64,000 nucleotides of DNA, taken from Actinomadura latina NBRC 106108 (lineage in GTDB: Bacteria > Actinomycetota > Actinomycetes > Streptosporangiales > Streptosporangiaceae). Below the pieces are notes generated by a model. The model saw only the letters and a program-made list of their open reading frames with translations. It was not told where the DNA came from and did no database searches. Positions 1 to 8,201 of the stretch are shown here, one piece after another. Position 1 is the first letter of the stretch, and each line of letters opens with the position of its first letter. The position numbers were made by a program, and so were the translations under genes. The stretch is taken from contig NZ_BCQS01000012.1 of NCBI RefSeq assembly GCF_001552195.1, positions 62,001 to 126,000 on the forward strand, in the 5' to 3' direction.

Positions 1-1
1 G

Positions 2-856
2 GGACTGCTGCTGCTCGGCATCCGCCCGCTCGGCTACGAGGGCATCGCGCCCGACCCCGGCACCGGCATCCTGACCCGCGTCTACGTGGTGTCCCTCGTC
101 GTCAACCTGGTCTTCGCGGTGCTCACCCTCCTCAAGGGCAAGATCTGGACGGGCCTCATCGGCCTCTTCGTCCCCGCCCTGCTGATCGTCGGCGCGATCC
201 GGGTGGCGCGCCCCGGCTCGCCGTGGGCGCGCTGGCGCTACCCCGCCGACTCGCGCCGCTACCAGCGGGCCGTCCGGCGGGAGAAGCAGCTCCGCCGGCC
301 GCTGATCCGCGGCAAGATCTGGGTGCAGGAGTTCATCGCGGGACGGCACGACCTCATCCCGCCCGACCTGCTGCAGCGCCACGCCGAAGCCGCCGACCGC
401 GCCCGCCGCCGCAGGGTCGCCCGCGCCGAGCGCCGCGCGGCCGCCCGCGCCGAGGGCCGCGCCGTGGTCCGTGCCGAGCGCCGCGTCATGGTCCGCGACG
501 AACGCAAGGCCGCCGCCCGCGCGGAGCGCCGGGCCGAGCGCCGCGCCGCCCGCAGAGCCGCGCGCCGGGCCGCGACGCCCGCCGAGGACGCGACCGCGCG
601 CGGCGACGAGGCCGCACGTCCGGACGGACGCGGCGGCCGGCGCGTCGCGGCCGCCCGTGCCCCGTCGCCGCGGGTGACCGGACAGGCCGCGTCCCGGATG
701 CGGGCCCGCGCCGCGGCACGCCGGGCCGGCCGCCCCCAGGACGACTTCCCGCCCGGCTTCCGCCCCGGCGGCCGCGTCCCACCCGCGCCGCCGAAGCCGG
801 CCGAACCGGCCCCGCTCGGCGAGAAGGCCCCCGGCACGGGCGACGAGCCGCCATGA
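2..856 (+). CDS. Membrane protein with Arg/Ala-rich cytoplasmic tail (5' end missing)
   Basis: The reading frame is already open at base 2, so the start lies outside the window. The visible 284 residues begin with a loop, then two hydrophobic segments (about residues 27-43 and 47-63 of the visible part), and a motif rich in Trp and Arg. From about residue 115 on, the protein is almost entirely Arg and Ala with scattered Glu, which predicts a long charged helix, and it ends in a Pro-rich tail. I recognise the overall type (actinobacterial conserved integral membrane protein) but not a function. The basic tail could bind nucleic acid or acidic lipid; that is speculation. The 93 bases after the stop hold nothing I can name. 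Confidence 0.75.
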   Translation, partial: GLLLLGIRPLGYEGIAPDPGTGILTRVYVVSLVVNLVFAVLTLLKGKIWTGLIGLFVPALLIVGAIRVARPGSPWARWRYPADSRRYQRAVRREKQLRRPLIRGKIWVQEFIAGRHDLIPPDLLQRHAEAADRARRRRVARAERRAAARAEGRAVVRAERRVMVRDERKAAARAERRAERRAARRAARRAATPAEDATARGDEAARPDGRGGRRVAAARAPSPRVTGQAASRMRARAAARRAGRPQDDFPPGFRPGGRVPPAPPKPAEPAPLGEKAPGTGDEPP

Positions 857-949
857 CGGCCCGGCCGGCGGGCGTCGCTTTCCGGCGCGTCCGGACGGCG
901 GACCGCCCGTACCGCGTGACCGTGCGCGCGGCCTTCCGCCGCGTGCGGG

Positions 950-2533
950 TCAGTCCATGACGGGGGCGACGGCGCGGACGGTGCCGATCGTGTCGGCCTC
1001 GGCGGCGGACTTGTCGGGCCGGTACCGCAGCACGCGCGCGAATCGCAGCGCGATGCCGCCGGGGTAGCGGGGGCTGTGCTGGACGCCGTCGAACGCGATC
1101 TCCACGACCAGTTCGGGCCGGACGTGCACCGTCCAGTCGTCCTCCCGGACGGCCAGTTCGCGGAGCTTCTCCGTCTGCCAGGCGAGCAGTTCGTCCGTGA
1201 GCCCCTTGAACGTCTTGCCGAGCATCACGAACCCGCCCGTCTCGGGATCCCGCGCGCCCAGGTGCAGGTTGGACAGCAGCCCCCGCCGCCGCCCGTGCCC
1301 CCACTCCACGGCGAGCACGACGAGGTCGAGCGTGTGCCGCGGCTTCACCTTGATCCACCCCGCGCCGCGCCGCCCCGCCGTGTAGGGGGTATCGAGCGAC
1401 TTGACCACCACGCCCTCATGTCCACGCGCGACGGCCTCGTCGAACACCTCCTTGGCCTGGACCGGGTCATCGGTGACCACCCGGGGCATCCGCAGGTCCT
1501 CCGGTACGACCCGCACCAGTGCCGCGTTCCGCTCCGCACCCGGCGCGTCGAGCAGATCCCCTGAGGCCGGGCTGCCCGGAGTCGCACCCCTCTCGGCGGC
1601 GTCTACGTCGGCTGGGCGCTCGTTCAGGTAGAGGACGTCGAAGAGGAAGACGCTCAGGGGGACCGGGTCGGTGTTCTTCGCCGTGCGGGTCGCGGTGCGG
1701 GCGGCGGTCACCTGGAAGGGGTGGGGGCGGCCGTCGGGGCGCAGGGCGATGAGTTCGCCGTCGAAGACGGCCTCGTGGACCGGGAGCCGGCGGGCGGCGT
1801 CGACCACCTCGGGCAGGCGGGAGGTGATCTCGTCCAGGGTGCGGGTGAAGATGTGCACCTCGTCGCCGGAGACGTGCACCTGGGCGCGGATGCCGTCGAG
1901 TTTCCACTCGACCGCCGCCGCTGCTTCCAGCTTGGCGAACGCGTCGTCGATGGACGGCGCCGACGCGGCCAGCATGGGCTTGATCGGGCGGCCGACCTCC
2001 AGGGTGAAGGCGCGCAGGCCGGCGACGCCGTCGGCGAGGGCGGCGGTGGCGACCGGGCCCAGGGAGCCGCGGAGCATGACCGCGCGGCGCACTTCGGCGG
2101 GCTTCACCTCGGCGGCGGCGGCGATCGCCTCGGTCATCACGCCGTCCAGCGCGCCCTGGCGCAGCTCGCCCGCCAGGAGTCTGATGAGGAAGCCCTGCTC
2201 GGGGTGGGTGGCGCGGGCCAGCAGCGCGGCGACGAGGTCGCGGCGGCGGGCGACGGAGCCGGCGCCGGAGACTGCGCCGATCTCCGTGAAGGCCGCGTCC
2301 ACCTCCGGGACGGTCAGGGACGGTTCGGCGGCGGGTGGCGGAACGTCCCGCAGTGCGGCGTAGCCGACCCCGATCTGGCGTTGCGGCAGCTCACCCGACA
2401 GGTAGGCGACCACGATGGCGGCCTCGTCGGCGTCGGCCCGGCGCAGGCACTCCGCGAGCGCGGTTACCTTGGCCTTCCGGCCCGAGGTGCCCGCCACCGC
2501 CCCCGAGGTCCGCGCGATGTCAGCGATCAGCAC
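950..2533 (-). CDS. ligB: ATP-dependent DNA ligase, LigB type
   Basis: This enzyme seals nicks in DNA using ATP. An N-terminal all-helical DNA-binding domain (about residues 1-185) is followed by the adenylation domain with motif [11 protein letters not shown], whose Lys211 would carry AMP. The downstream motifs FDGELIALR and EGVVVK, and the OB-fold region with a GWIKVKP-type motif, are all visible. Actinobacteria carry several ATP ligases beside the NAD ligase; this one has the architecture of mycobacterial LigB and no LigD polymerase or nuclease domains. I chose the GTG at 2533 because the residues after it ([17 protein letters not shown]) match the family N terminus. A GGAGG sits directly against it, which is too close for a normal ribosome site. 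An in-frame GTG at 2569 would add 12 residues. Confidence 0.9.
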   Translation of the reverse strand: MLIADIARTSGAVAGTSGRKAKVTALAECLRRADADEAAIVVAYLSGELPQRQIGVGYAALRDVPPPAAEPSLTVPEVDAAFTEIGAVSGAGSVARRRDLVAALLARATHPEQGFLIRLLAGELRQGALDGVMTEAIAAAAEVKPAEVRRAVMLRGSLGPVATAALADGVAGLRAFTLEVGRPIKPMLAASAPSIDDAFAKLEAAAAVEWKLDGIRAQVHVSGDEVHIFTRTLDEITSRLPEVVDAARRLPVHEAVFDGELIALRPDGRPHPFQVTAARTATRTAKNTDPVPLSVFLFDVLYLNERPADVDAAERGATPGSPASGDLLDAPGAERNAALVRVVPEDLRMPRVVTDDPVQAKEVFDEAVARGHEGVVVKSLDTPYTAGRRGAGWIKVKPRHTLDLVVLAVEWGHGRRRGLLSNLHLGARDPETGGFVMLGKTFKGLTDELLAWQTEKLRELAVREDDWTVHVRPELVVEIAFDGVQHSPRYPGGIALRFARVLRYRPDKSAAEADTIGTVRAVAPVMD

Positions 2534-2655
2534 CCCTCCAGTCTGACCCGCCGGTCTGACAATCGGCACCGTCAGGGGCCTGGTCAGGGGCGGCGCGCCT
2601 GGCTACGTTGACGGAAGGGCGGGCCATGACGCGACGGAGGAGTGAGGAGCGGGAC

Positions 2656-3393
2656 GTGGGGCTGCAGCGTCCGGGCGAACCGTTCCACCGGCCGTACGCC
2701 GGACCGGAGCCGCCGTCTCCGGCGCGGCGGCCCAGGCGGCTGCTCGTGCTGCTGGCGGCGGTCGCGGCGTTCGCCGCGGCGGCGGTGGCGGTCTTCCTGG
2801 TGGCGCCCGGCAAGGACCAGGGCGGGACGGACCGGGCCGCCGTGGCGCCGCGGCACAGTACCCCGCGGGCGCCGTCGTCCGAACCCGCGCAGCGGATCGT
2901 CAAGGCCCTGCCGCCGCCGTGCGGGACGGTGTCGGACGGCACCGTGGCGAAGGCGGTCCCGAAGGCGACGAAGCGGCACAGCGCGAACTCGACGCTCACC
3001 ACGTGCACGTACTCCTCGACGGGGTCGGCGTTCCGCTGGCTGCGGGTGGAGGCGCGGCTGTACGCGCCCGCGAACACCGCGGACCCGGTGCGGGACGCCG
3101 AGAGCTACTACGACGCGCAGTGGGCGCAGGCGCACGACGCCCCGCTCGTCCGGACGATCGCGCTGGAGCGCCAGGGCGGCGTCGGGGACGAGGCGTACCG
3201 GTGGTTCAAGGCCGACGAGGGGCAGCCGACCGTGGTCGGGCAGGTCACGGCGCGGATCCGCAACGCGGTCTTCACGGTCAGCTACAGCGAGCAGGCGCCG
3301 GCCGGCGCGCGGCAGGCCGAGCGGGAGCGGGCGGTCCTCGGCACGACGACCGCCGCCGCCCGCGAAGTACTCGCGGCACTAAATGATTTCTGA
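2656..3393 (+). CDS. Membrane-anchored or secreted hypothetical protein
   Basis: The family is not recognised. A Pro/Arg-rich cytoplasmic start is followed by one transmembrane helix (LLVLLAAVAAFAAAAVAVFL, about residues 33-52), a Pro/Ser/Ala linker and an extracellular domain of about 160 residues. That domain has two Cys that could pair (in PPPCGTV and TTCTYSS) and resembles the DUF3558-like exported domains of actinobacteria in general layout. I picked the GTG at 2656 because GAGGAG lies six bases upstream. The ATG at 2626 and TTG at 2608 are in frame and would add 10 or 16 residues. The gene is divergent from the ligase gene. Confidence 0.7.
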   Translation: MGLQRPGEPFHRPYAGPEPPSPARRPRRLLVLLAAVAAFAAAAVAVFLVAPGKDQGGTDRAAVAPRHSTPRAPSSEPAQRIVKALPPPCGTVSDGTVAKAVPKATKRHSANSTLTTCTYSSTGSAFRWLRVEARLYAPANTADPVRDAESYYDAQWAQAHDAPLVRTIALERQGGVGDEAYRWFKADEGQPTVVGQVTARIRNAVFTVSYSEQAPAGARQAERERAVLGTTTAAAREVLAALNDF

Positions 3394-3429
3394 CCTGATT
3401 CGGCCGATCGTGGACTATTTTCTGTCAAG

Positions 3430-3441
3430 ACCTTCTAAGGT
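3430..3441. promoter_or_regulatory. Short dyad upstream of the tiny two-ORF unit
   Basis: ACCTTCTAAGGT is a hyphenated palindrome (ACCTT, 2-base gap, AAGGT) 22 bases before the first small start codon. The right half overlaps TAAGGT, a possible -10 element, so a repressor bound here could block transcription. No good -35 hexamer is visible. Functional assignment is inference. Confidence 0.3.
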
Positions 3442-3463
3442 GATGCGGTAAAGGGGAGGCGGT

Positions 3464-3538
3464 ATGCCGATCATGCTCCCGCGCCAGGCACTCGATCGGC
3501 ATGCTGGGAACGCCTGGGAGGAGGAGGCGACGACGTGA
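3464..3538 (+). CDS. Predicted 24-residue peptide (first ORF of a tiny bicistron)
   Basis: The ATG is preceded by GGGGAGG with four bases between, a strong ribosome site. The frame encodes MPIMLPRQALDRHAGNAWEE followed by EATT and stops at 3538. The stop overlaps the GTG of the next ORF (GTGA), which is the usual arrangement for coupled translation in actinobacteria. No family is recognised. The peptide has no signal sequence, no Cys and no run of one amino acid, so it is neither an obvious export signal nor a classical amino-acid attenuator. It could be a regulatory leader, a small protein, or chance. Confidence 0.4.
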   Translation: MPIMLPRQALDRHAGNAWEEEATT

Positions 3539-3573
3539 CCGTGCAATCGGTTGGAGTGTCCTGGGTGAGATAA
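3535..3573 (+). CDS. Predicted 12-residue peptide (second ORF of a tiny bicistron)
   Basis: The GTG start lies seven bases after GGAGGAGG, which sits inside the upstream 24-codon ORF. The product would be MTVQSVGVSWVR. The last codons lie in a hairpin (CCTGGG and CCCAGG arms, about 3560-3581), and a second, stronger hairpin follows at 3602-3633. Two consecutive short frames each with a near-ideal ribosome site, overlapping by GTGA and ending at a terminator-like hairpin, argue for a real transcript. The role is unknown. Confidence 0.35.
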   Translation: MTVQSVGVSWVR

Positions 3574-3601
3574 CCCCAGGCAGGCGCAGTGTTCGTCGAT
3601 C

Positions 3602-3640
3602 GGGCCGCGGATTGGACCCCCACTCCGCGGCCCATTTCTT
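3602..3640 (+). terminator. Hairpin terminator after the tiny bicistron
   Basis: A perfect 10-bp stem (GGGCCGCGGA and TCCGCGGCCC) with a 12-base loop is followed by ATTTCTT. This fits a factor-independent terminator reading rightward. On the other strand it lies about 90 bases beyond the stop of the leftward diiron operon and could serve that too. Confidence 0.6.
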
Positions 3641-3730
3641 GCCGCCGTTCGGACCAATGCGTCCGGTATCCGCGAACTGAATTCTAAAAGCTCTTCGACG
3701 TCAAGATAAATGGCGGTGGAGTAGAACAGG

Positions 3731-4702
3731 TTACGCTTCGAGTAGACCCGAGCGGATCCACACGTCACGGGCCCGCCCGTCCAGGAACCCGACCTCGTCG
3801 AAGAACGCGGTGCACTTCCGGAACGCCCACGCCATCGTCGCCCGCCGGTGCGGGCTGCGCGCCGCCACCCGCCGCGCCAGCTTCGGGTCCAGGCCCACGG
3901 CCGTGTAGCAGGACGGGTGGATCACCTGCGCGGCCATCAGCCGCGTCGCCTGCGCCATGCCGTAGGCCGCCGCCCGCCGCCGCACCGCGGGGATCTCCGC
4001 GACGAGCCGCTTCAGCTCCTCCCGGGCGTACTTGATGTGCCGCGCCTCCTCGACCACGTGGATCCGGGTGACCTGCCGGACCATCGGCTGGACGGCCTCG
4101 TCCGGGAACGTCAGCCGCTGGAACGCATCGGTGAACTCCTCCACGACGAGGGTCCCCGCGAACATCGGCATCGGGTCGTACACGGCGCCGAACAGCTTCG
4201 CGAAGTGGAACTCCAGCGCCCGCGGCCGGTGCGTCCGCAGCCCGCACGTCCGCACCATCCGGGCGAACATCTTCGAGTGCCGGCACTCGTCCGCGATCTC
4301 CGTCAGCGCGTACGCCACGTGGTCGCTGTCGTAGCGGTGCCGGTAGGCGTGCATCACCAGCGACTGCATCAGCAGCATCTCCGACCAGATGCCGAACGAG
4401 GCGATGCTGCACATCTCCTGCTTGGTCAGCTCCACCCGCTGCCGGTGCGTCAGCCCGTCCCACAGCGGCGTCTCGTAGATCGACGCGAGCTGCGGCGGCG
4501 CGTAGAACACGTCGGGGTCCTGGGGCGCGTCCCAGTCGACGTCCACGTCCGGGTCGAACGAGTGCTTGCGGGACGTCCGCAGCAGCCGCTCGGCGACCAC
4601 CTCCCGATGCGTCAGCTCAAGCGCGTGGTCGCCGTCCTTGCACCTGATCTGCGCCGTCCATGTACGGGGGCGGCCGTCGCTCAGCAGCACATTGGGGGGC
4701 AT
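3731..4702 (-). CDS. AurF-like diiron oxygenase
   Basis: This 323-residue protein belongs to the ferritin-like diiron oxygenase group that includes p-aminobenzoate N-oxygenase AurF. Candidate iron ligands are visible in the expected order: Glu108 in WSEML, Glu139 and His142 in ADECRH, Glu188 or Glu189 in VVEEF, and Glu219 and His222 in VEEARHIKY. Such enzymes use O2 to oxidise amines or hydrocarbons; the substrate here is unknown. The ATG at 4702 has AGGTGAAGG upstream. It is the last gene of a leftward cassette behind an SDR and a second diiron protein, 53 bases after the SDR stop, which suggests that the three act on one compound. Confidence 0.85.
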   Translation of the reverse strand: MPPNVLLSDGRPRTWTAQIRCKDGDHALELTHREVVAERLLRTSRKHSFDPDVDVDWDAPQDPDVFYAPPQLASIYETPLWDGLTHRQRVELTKQEMCSIASFGIWSEMLLMQSLVMHAYRHRYDSDHVAYALTEIADECRHSKMFARMVRTCGLRTHRPRALEFHFAKLFGAVYDPMPMFAGTLVVEEFTDAFQRLTFPDEAVQPMVRQVTRIHVVEEARHIKYAREELKRLVAEIPAVRRRAAAYGMAQATRLMAAQVIHPSCYTAVGLDPKLARRVAARSPHRRATMAWAFRKCTAFFDEVGFLDGRARDVWIRSGLLEA

Positions 4703-4755
4703 CGATCCTTCACCTCTCAGTGCGGGGAGAGTCGGGGCCGCGCCCGGCGGGGGCG

Positions 4756-5619
4756 TCAGCCCTGGGGGGTGGGGATCCTGGCCATGAGGCGCAGGGAGGC
4801 GGGGGACACGCGGGAGAGCACGTGCAGGAGGTGGCCCTCGAAGTTGACGGGCACCACGGGCTTGTTCTTGACGATGGCGTTGACGACCCGCTCGGCGACC
4901 TTCTCCGGCGGGTAGTTGCGGAGCTGGATGGCCTTCTGGCCCCGCTGCTTCAGCTTCTCGGTGGAGCCGAGGTCGCCCTTGACGTAGCTCGCGTTCTTGA
5001 CGATGTCGGTGCTGACGAAGCCGGGGCAGACGGCGGTGACGCCGATGCGGGAGCCGGCCAGCTCCGCGCGCAGGCATTCGCTCAGCATCAGGACGGCGGC
5101 CTTCGTCGTGCAGTAGGCGGGCATCGCGCGCCACGGCGCGAACGCGGCGGCGGACGCGATGTTGACGATGTGGCCGCCGAGGTTCGGCTTGTCGGGCTTG
5201 TTGGGCAGGGCGCCGACGCGGTCGCGCATCTGCCGGCCGAACAGCCGGGACCCGTGGATGACGCCCCACAGGTTGACGCCCATGATGCGGTTCCAGTCGT
5301 CCAGCTCCGTGTCGAGGAACGACCCGGTGACCGCGATGCCCGCGTTGTTGACGACGATGTCGGGGACGCGGTGCGCGTCCTTCACCTCGGCTGCGAACGC
5401 CTCCATCGCGGCGGCGTCGGCCACGTCGACCTGGTAGGCGGTGCCGCCCGTGCCGACGATCTTGGCCTGCGCGACGGTCCGCTCCGCAGCGGGCAGGTCG
5501 ATGTCGGCGGCGATGACGCTCGCCCCGTTCTCGGCCAGCCGGAGCGCGATGGCGCGGCCGATCCCGCTGCCCGCTCCGGTGACGACGGCGAGCGCTCCAT
5601 CGAAATGCGCGAGTGGCAT
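4756..5619 (-). CDS. Short-chain dehydrogenase/reductase (SDR)
   Basis: This is an NAD(P)-dependent oxidoreductase of 287 residues. The cofactor motif TGAGSGIG is at residues 14-21, followed by NNAG, a catalytic Ser in NIASAAA and the YxxxK pair in AYCTTK near residue 168. The C-terminal half (about 60 residues beyond the core, with a YPPEKVA motif) resembles the SDR half of mycobacterial EphD and related lipid or steroid dehydrogenases. GGAGG lies six bases before the ATG. It sits between two diiron proteins in one operon, so oxidation of an alcohol made by one of them is a reasonable inference. Confidence 0.88.
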   Translation of the reverse strand: MPLAHFDGALAVVTGAGSGIGRAIALRLAENGASVIAADIDLPAAERTVAQAKIVGTGGTAYQVDVADAAAMEAFAAEVKDAHRVPDIVVNNAGIAVTGSFLDTELDDWNRIMGVNLWGVIHGSRLFGRQMRDRVGALPNKPDKPNLGGHIVNIASAAAFAPWRAMPAYCTTKAAVLMLSECLRAELAGSRIGVTAVCPGFVSTDIVKNASYVKGDLGSTEKLKQRGQKAIQLRNYPPEKVAERVVNAIVKNKPVVPVNFEGHLLHVLSRVSPASLRLMARIPTPQG

Positions 5620-5660
5620 CAAGACCTCCGAGGTGTGCGGATCGAGTGATCCAAAAGTAC

Positions 5661-6788
5661 TCAGCCCGTCCCCGTGTCGGCGATGGCGGCGTCGGCGATG
5701 ACGGCGTCCACCTCGGCCTTGCGGGCGGCCTCCTCGGCGGCGAACCGCTCGGTGTCGAGCTTCTCGGCGATCTCCTCGTCCTGGTTCATGAGCGCGTCCA
5801 GGTCGGCCTTGGACATGTCGAGGACGCCCATATCGTCGTAGACCTGCTGGATGCGCTCGCTCCACAGCCCGATGTCCTTGACGCACGGGACGATCCGGCT
5901 GAACAGCAGGCTCTGGAACATCCGCATGTAGGGGGAGTTCTCCACCATCTCGTCGACCTCGGCCGGGTCGATGCCGAAGTTGGTCCAGATCTCCCGGCCG
6001 CGGATGCGGTCGCGCATCAGGTAGCAGCCCTCGATGACGAAGTCCTCGCGCTCGCGGAGCTCGGCCGGGGAGAGCCGCTTGTAGTAGTCGCGCAGCGCGA
6101 GCCGGCCGAACGCGACGTGGCGGGCCTCGTCCTGCATGACGTAGGCGAGGATCTGCTTCGGCAGCGGCTTGGTCGTGATGTCGCGGATGACGCCGAACGC
6201 GGCGAGCGCGAGGCCCTCGATGAGCACCTGCATGCCCAGGTAGGGCATGTCCCAGCGGGAGTCGGTGAGGGTCTCGTTCAGCAGGTCCTGCAGCTTGGTG
6301 TTGATCGGGTAGACCATCCCGACCTTCTCGTGCAGGAACCGGGTGAACAGCTCGACGTGCCGCGCCTCGTCCATCGTCTGGGTGGCGGAGTAGAACTTGG
6401 AGTCGAGGTCGGGCACCGACTCCACGATCCGGGCGGCGGTGACCATCGCGCCCTGCTCGCCATGCACGAACTGGGAGAACTGCCAGGACGTGGAGTGCTG
6501 CCGCAGTTCGCCGCGCTCCTTCTCCGACAGCTTGTCCCAGTACTTCGTCCCGTAGATGGCGAGGGACTGGTCGGGGACGCCGAGGACGTTGTGCGGGTCG
6601 ACCTCAAGGTCCCAGTCGATGCGCTTGGTGGAGTCCCACTGCTTGTCCTTGCCCTTCTGGTAGAGGGCGAGGAGGCGGTCGCGGCCGTCGTCGTACTCCC
6701 AGGTGAACCTGGCGTCGCCGGCCATCGGCACGTTCCAGGGCTCGGCCGTGACGGGGTCGGTGTAGAGGTCGTGTGTCGACAAGGGCAC
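5661..6788 (-). CDS. R2-like ferritin-fold diiron protein
   Basis: The product is a 375-residue ferritin-like protein of the kind often labelled ribonucleotide reductase beta-like. The full six-ligand diiron set can be read: Glu111, Glu141, His144 (DEARHVE), Glu191, Glu221 and His224 (DEARHVAF). There is no adjacent reductase alpha subunit, so a role in making deoxynucleotides is unlikely; an oxidase or oxygenase role fits better. The GTG at 6788 abuts GGAGGA, while a TTG six bases in (6782) has the better spacing, so the start is uncertain by two residues. It is the first gene of the cassette and faces the TetR gene across two palindromes. Confidence 0.85.
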   Translation of the reverse strand: MPLSTHDLYTDPVTAEPWNVPMAGDARFTWEYDDGRDRLLALYQKGKDKQWDSTKRIDWDLEVDPHNVLGVPDQSLAIYGTKYWDKLSEKERGELRQHSTSWQFSQFVHGEQGAMVTAARIVESVPDLDSKFYSATQTMDEARHVELFTRFLHEKVGMVYPINTKLQDLLNETLTDSRWDMPYLGMQVLIEGLALAAFGVIRDITTKPLPKQILAYVMQDEARHVAFGRLALRDYYKRLSPAELREREDFVIEGCYLMRDRIRGREIWTNFGIDPAEVDEMVENSPYMRMFQSLLFSRIVPCVKDIGLWSERIQQVYDDMGVLDMSKADLDALMNQDEEIAEKLDTERFAAEEAARKAEVDAVIADAAIADTGTG

Positions 6789-6805
6789 TCCTCCCCGAAG
6801 CGCGG

Positions 6806-6838
6806 ACGTACGGTGTACGTCTCACGTACAATGTACGT
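6806..6838. promoter_or_regulatory. Tandem palindromic operator for the TetR/diiron locus
   Basis: There are two perfect hyphenated palindromes, ACGTACGGTGTACGT (6806-6820) and ACGTACAATGTACGT (6824-6838), with 6-bp arms, 3-base gaps and centres 18 bp apart. They lie between the divergent diiron operon and the TetR gene. Two copies of the same half-site in this position are what a TetR dimer pair would occupy. Regulation of both directions is inferred. Confidence 0.75.
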
Positions 6839-6889
6839 ACCGTGTCATGGGACACTTACCGGTGTCAACGGTCGACGGAGGGGAGCGGC

Positions 6890-7573
6890 ATGGTGCGGCG
6901 GGTGACCTCCGACACTCCGCGTCCCGCGCTGACCCGGGACCGCATCGTGCACGCGGCGGTCGCGCTGATCGAGCGGGAGGGCGCGGACGCGCTGTCGATG
7001 CGCCGCGTCGCGGCCGACCTGGGCGTCGCCGTGATGTCCCTCTACAACCACGTCCCGAACAAGACCGCGCTGCTGGAAGGCGTCGCGGAGCGGGTCGTCG
7101 AGGGCCTGCAGCTGGAGGACGACCCGGCCGCGCCCTGGCAGGAGGGCGCGCGCGCCCTCGTCCGCGCGTTCCGCAAGGTCGCGCACGACTACCCGCGCTG
7201 CATGACGATCGTCTTCACCCACAAGATCGACTCGGCGGCGGGGCTGCGGCCGATGGAACGCGCGCTCGCGCTGGCGGACGCGGCCGGCTTCGACGGCGGC
7301 ACCGCCGTGCGGATCATGCGGGCGCTGCTCGCCTACGCGATCGGCGCCCAGATGCGCGAGATCGGCATGGAGAAGATGCTCGGGCATCTGGCCGAGACGG
7401 GCGCCAAGTCGTGGAACGACCTCGACCCGGACGCGTTCCGGCACGTCATCGCCTACGGCCCCGAGCTGGCCGCGCACGATCCCGAGACCGACTTCGAGTT
7501 CGGCCTCGACCTGCTCATCGCGGCTCTGGAGGCGCTTCCCCGCCGGCCGGAGGCGGGGTCAGGTACGGGCTGA
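6890..7573 (+). CDS. TetR/AcrR family regulator of the diiron cassette
   Basis: The product is a 227-residue DNA-binding repressor. The N-terminal helix-turn-helix is clear (ALTRDRIVHAAVALIEREGA then MRRVAADLGVAVMSLYNHV), with the Tyr-Asn-His turn typical of the family. The C-terminal ligand domain has a TetR_C-like pattern. The ATG at 6890 has GGAGGGGAG upstream. The gene starts 52 bases beyond the tandem palindrome and diverges from the diiron/SDR operon, so it probably represses that operon and itself. Its 3' end overlaps the next, convergent TetR gene by 59 bases. Confidence 0.88.
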   Translation: MVRRVTSDTPRPALTRDRIVHAAVALIEREGADALSMRRVAADLGVAVMSLYNHVPNKTALLEGVAERVVEGLQLEDDPAAPWQEGARALVRAFRKVAHDYPRCMTIVFTHKIDSAAGLRPMERALALADAAGFDGGTAVRIMRALLAYAIGAQMREIGMEKMLGHLAETGAKSWNDLDPDAFRHVIAYGPELAAHDPETDFEFGLDLLIAALEALPRRPEAGSGTG

Positions 7574-8171
7574 GGCCCTGCCGGCAGAAGTCGGTCATGT
7601 GGCGGGCCGCGTCCTCCGCCGACACGTCGGGACGGCTCGTCAGCCACAGCGCCACGCGCTCGCTCGCGCCCATGATGATCTGCGTGTACGCCTCGATCGC
7701 GGCGGCGGGCGCGGACGGCGCGAACGTCGCCAGCACCCCGGCGATCAGCGTGCTCTGCTGCCGCCGGGTCGCCTCGACGGCCTCGGCGGTCTCCGCGGAC
7801 GCGGCCGCCGGCTCGCGCAGCAGCATCGCGAACGAGTTGCTGTGGGAGTCGATGAAGGAGAAGTAGGCGACCATGCCGCGCCACAGGATGTCCTCGGGGG
7901 TGGTGGCGCCCGCCATGGCCTTCTGCGTGACGTCGAGCAGCTCCGCCTTGGACCGGCTCACGCACGCCACGAGCAGCCCGTCCTTGGAGCCGAAGTACTC
8001 GTAGAGCATCGGCTTGGAGACCCCGCACCGGTCGGCGATCTCGTCCATCGAGGTGGCCTGGTAGCCGCGCTCGCCGAACACCTCCTCCGCCACGTCCAGC
8101 ATCTGCCGCTCGCGCGCGGGCCGGGACATCCGCTTCCGGCGAGAGGGAGGATGCGGTGTGGCGGCACTCAC
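7515..8171 (-). CDS. TetR/AcrR family regulator of the monooxygenase gene
   Basis: This is a 218-residue repressor. After a basic tail (PPSRRKRMSRPARERQ) comes the helix-turn-helix MDEIADRCGVSKPMLYEYFGSK. It diverges from the flavin monooxygenase gene across nested palindromes, so that gene is its likely target. The GTG at 8171 is preceded by AGAGAGG. Its last 59 bases overlap the tail of the convergent TetR gene, so each coding end is antisense to the other. Confidence 0.87.
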   Translation of the reverse strand: MSAATPHPPSRRKRMSRPARERQMLDVAEEVFGERGYQATSMDEIADRCGVSKPMLYEYFGSKDGLLVACVSRSKAELLDVTQKAMAGATTPEDILWRGMVAYFSFIDSHSNSFAMLLREPAAASAETAEAVEATRRQQSTLIAGVLATFAPSAPAAAIEAYTQIIMGASERVALWLTSRPDVSAEDAARHMTDFCRQGLSPYLTPPPAGGEAPPEPR

Positions 8172-8201
8172 AGGGGAACCTCTCTGTTGGACCTACCGTC
8201 A

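Noticed and set aside
5661-6788. Annotation as class I ribonucleotide reductase beta subunit
   Set aside because: There is no alpha subunit gene nearby, and the gene is in a TetR-controlled cassette with an SDR and an AurF-like enzyme, so a dedicated oxidase is more likely.
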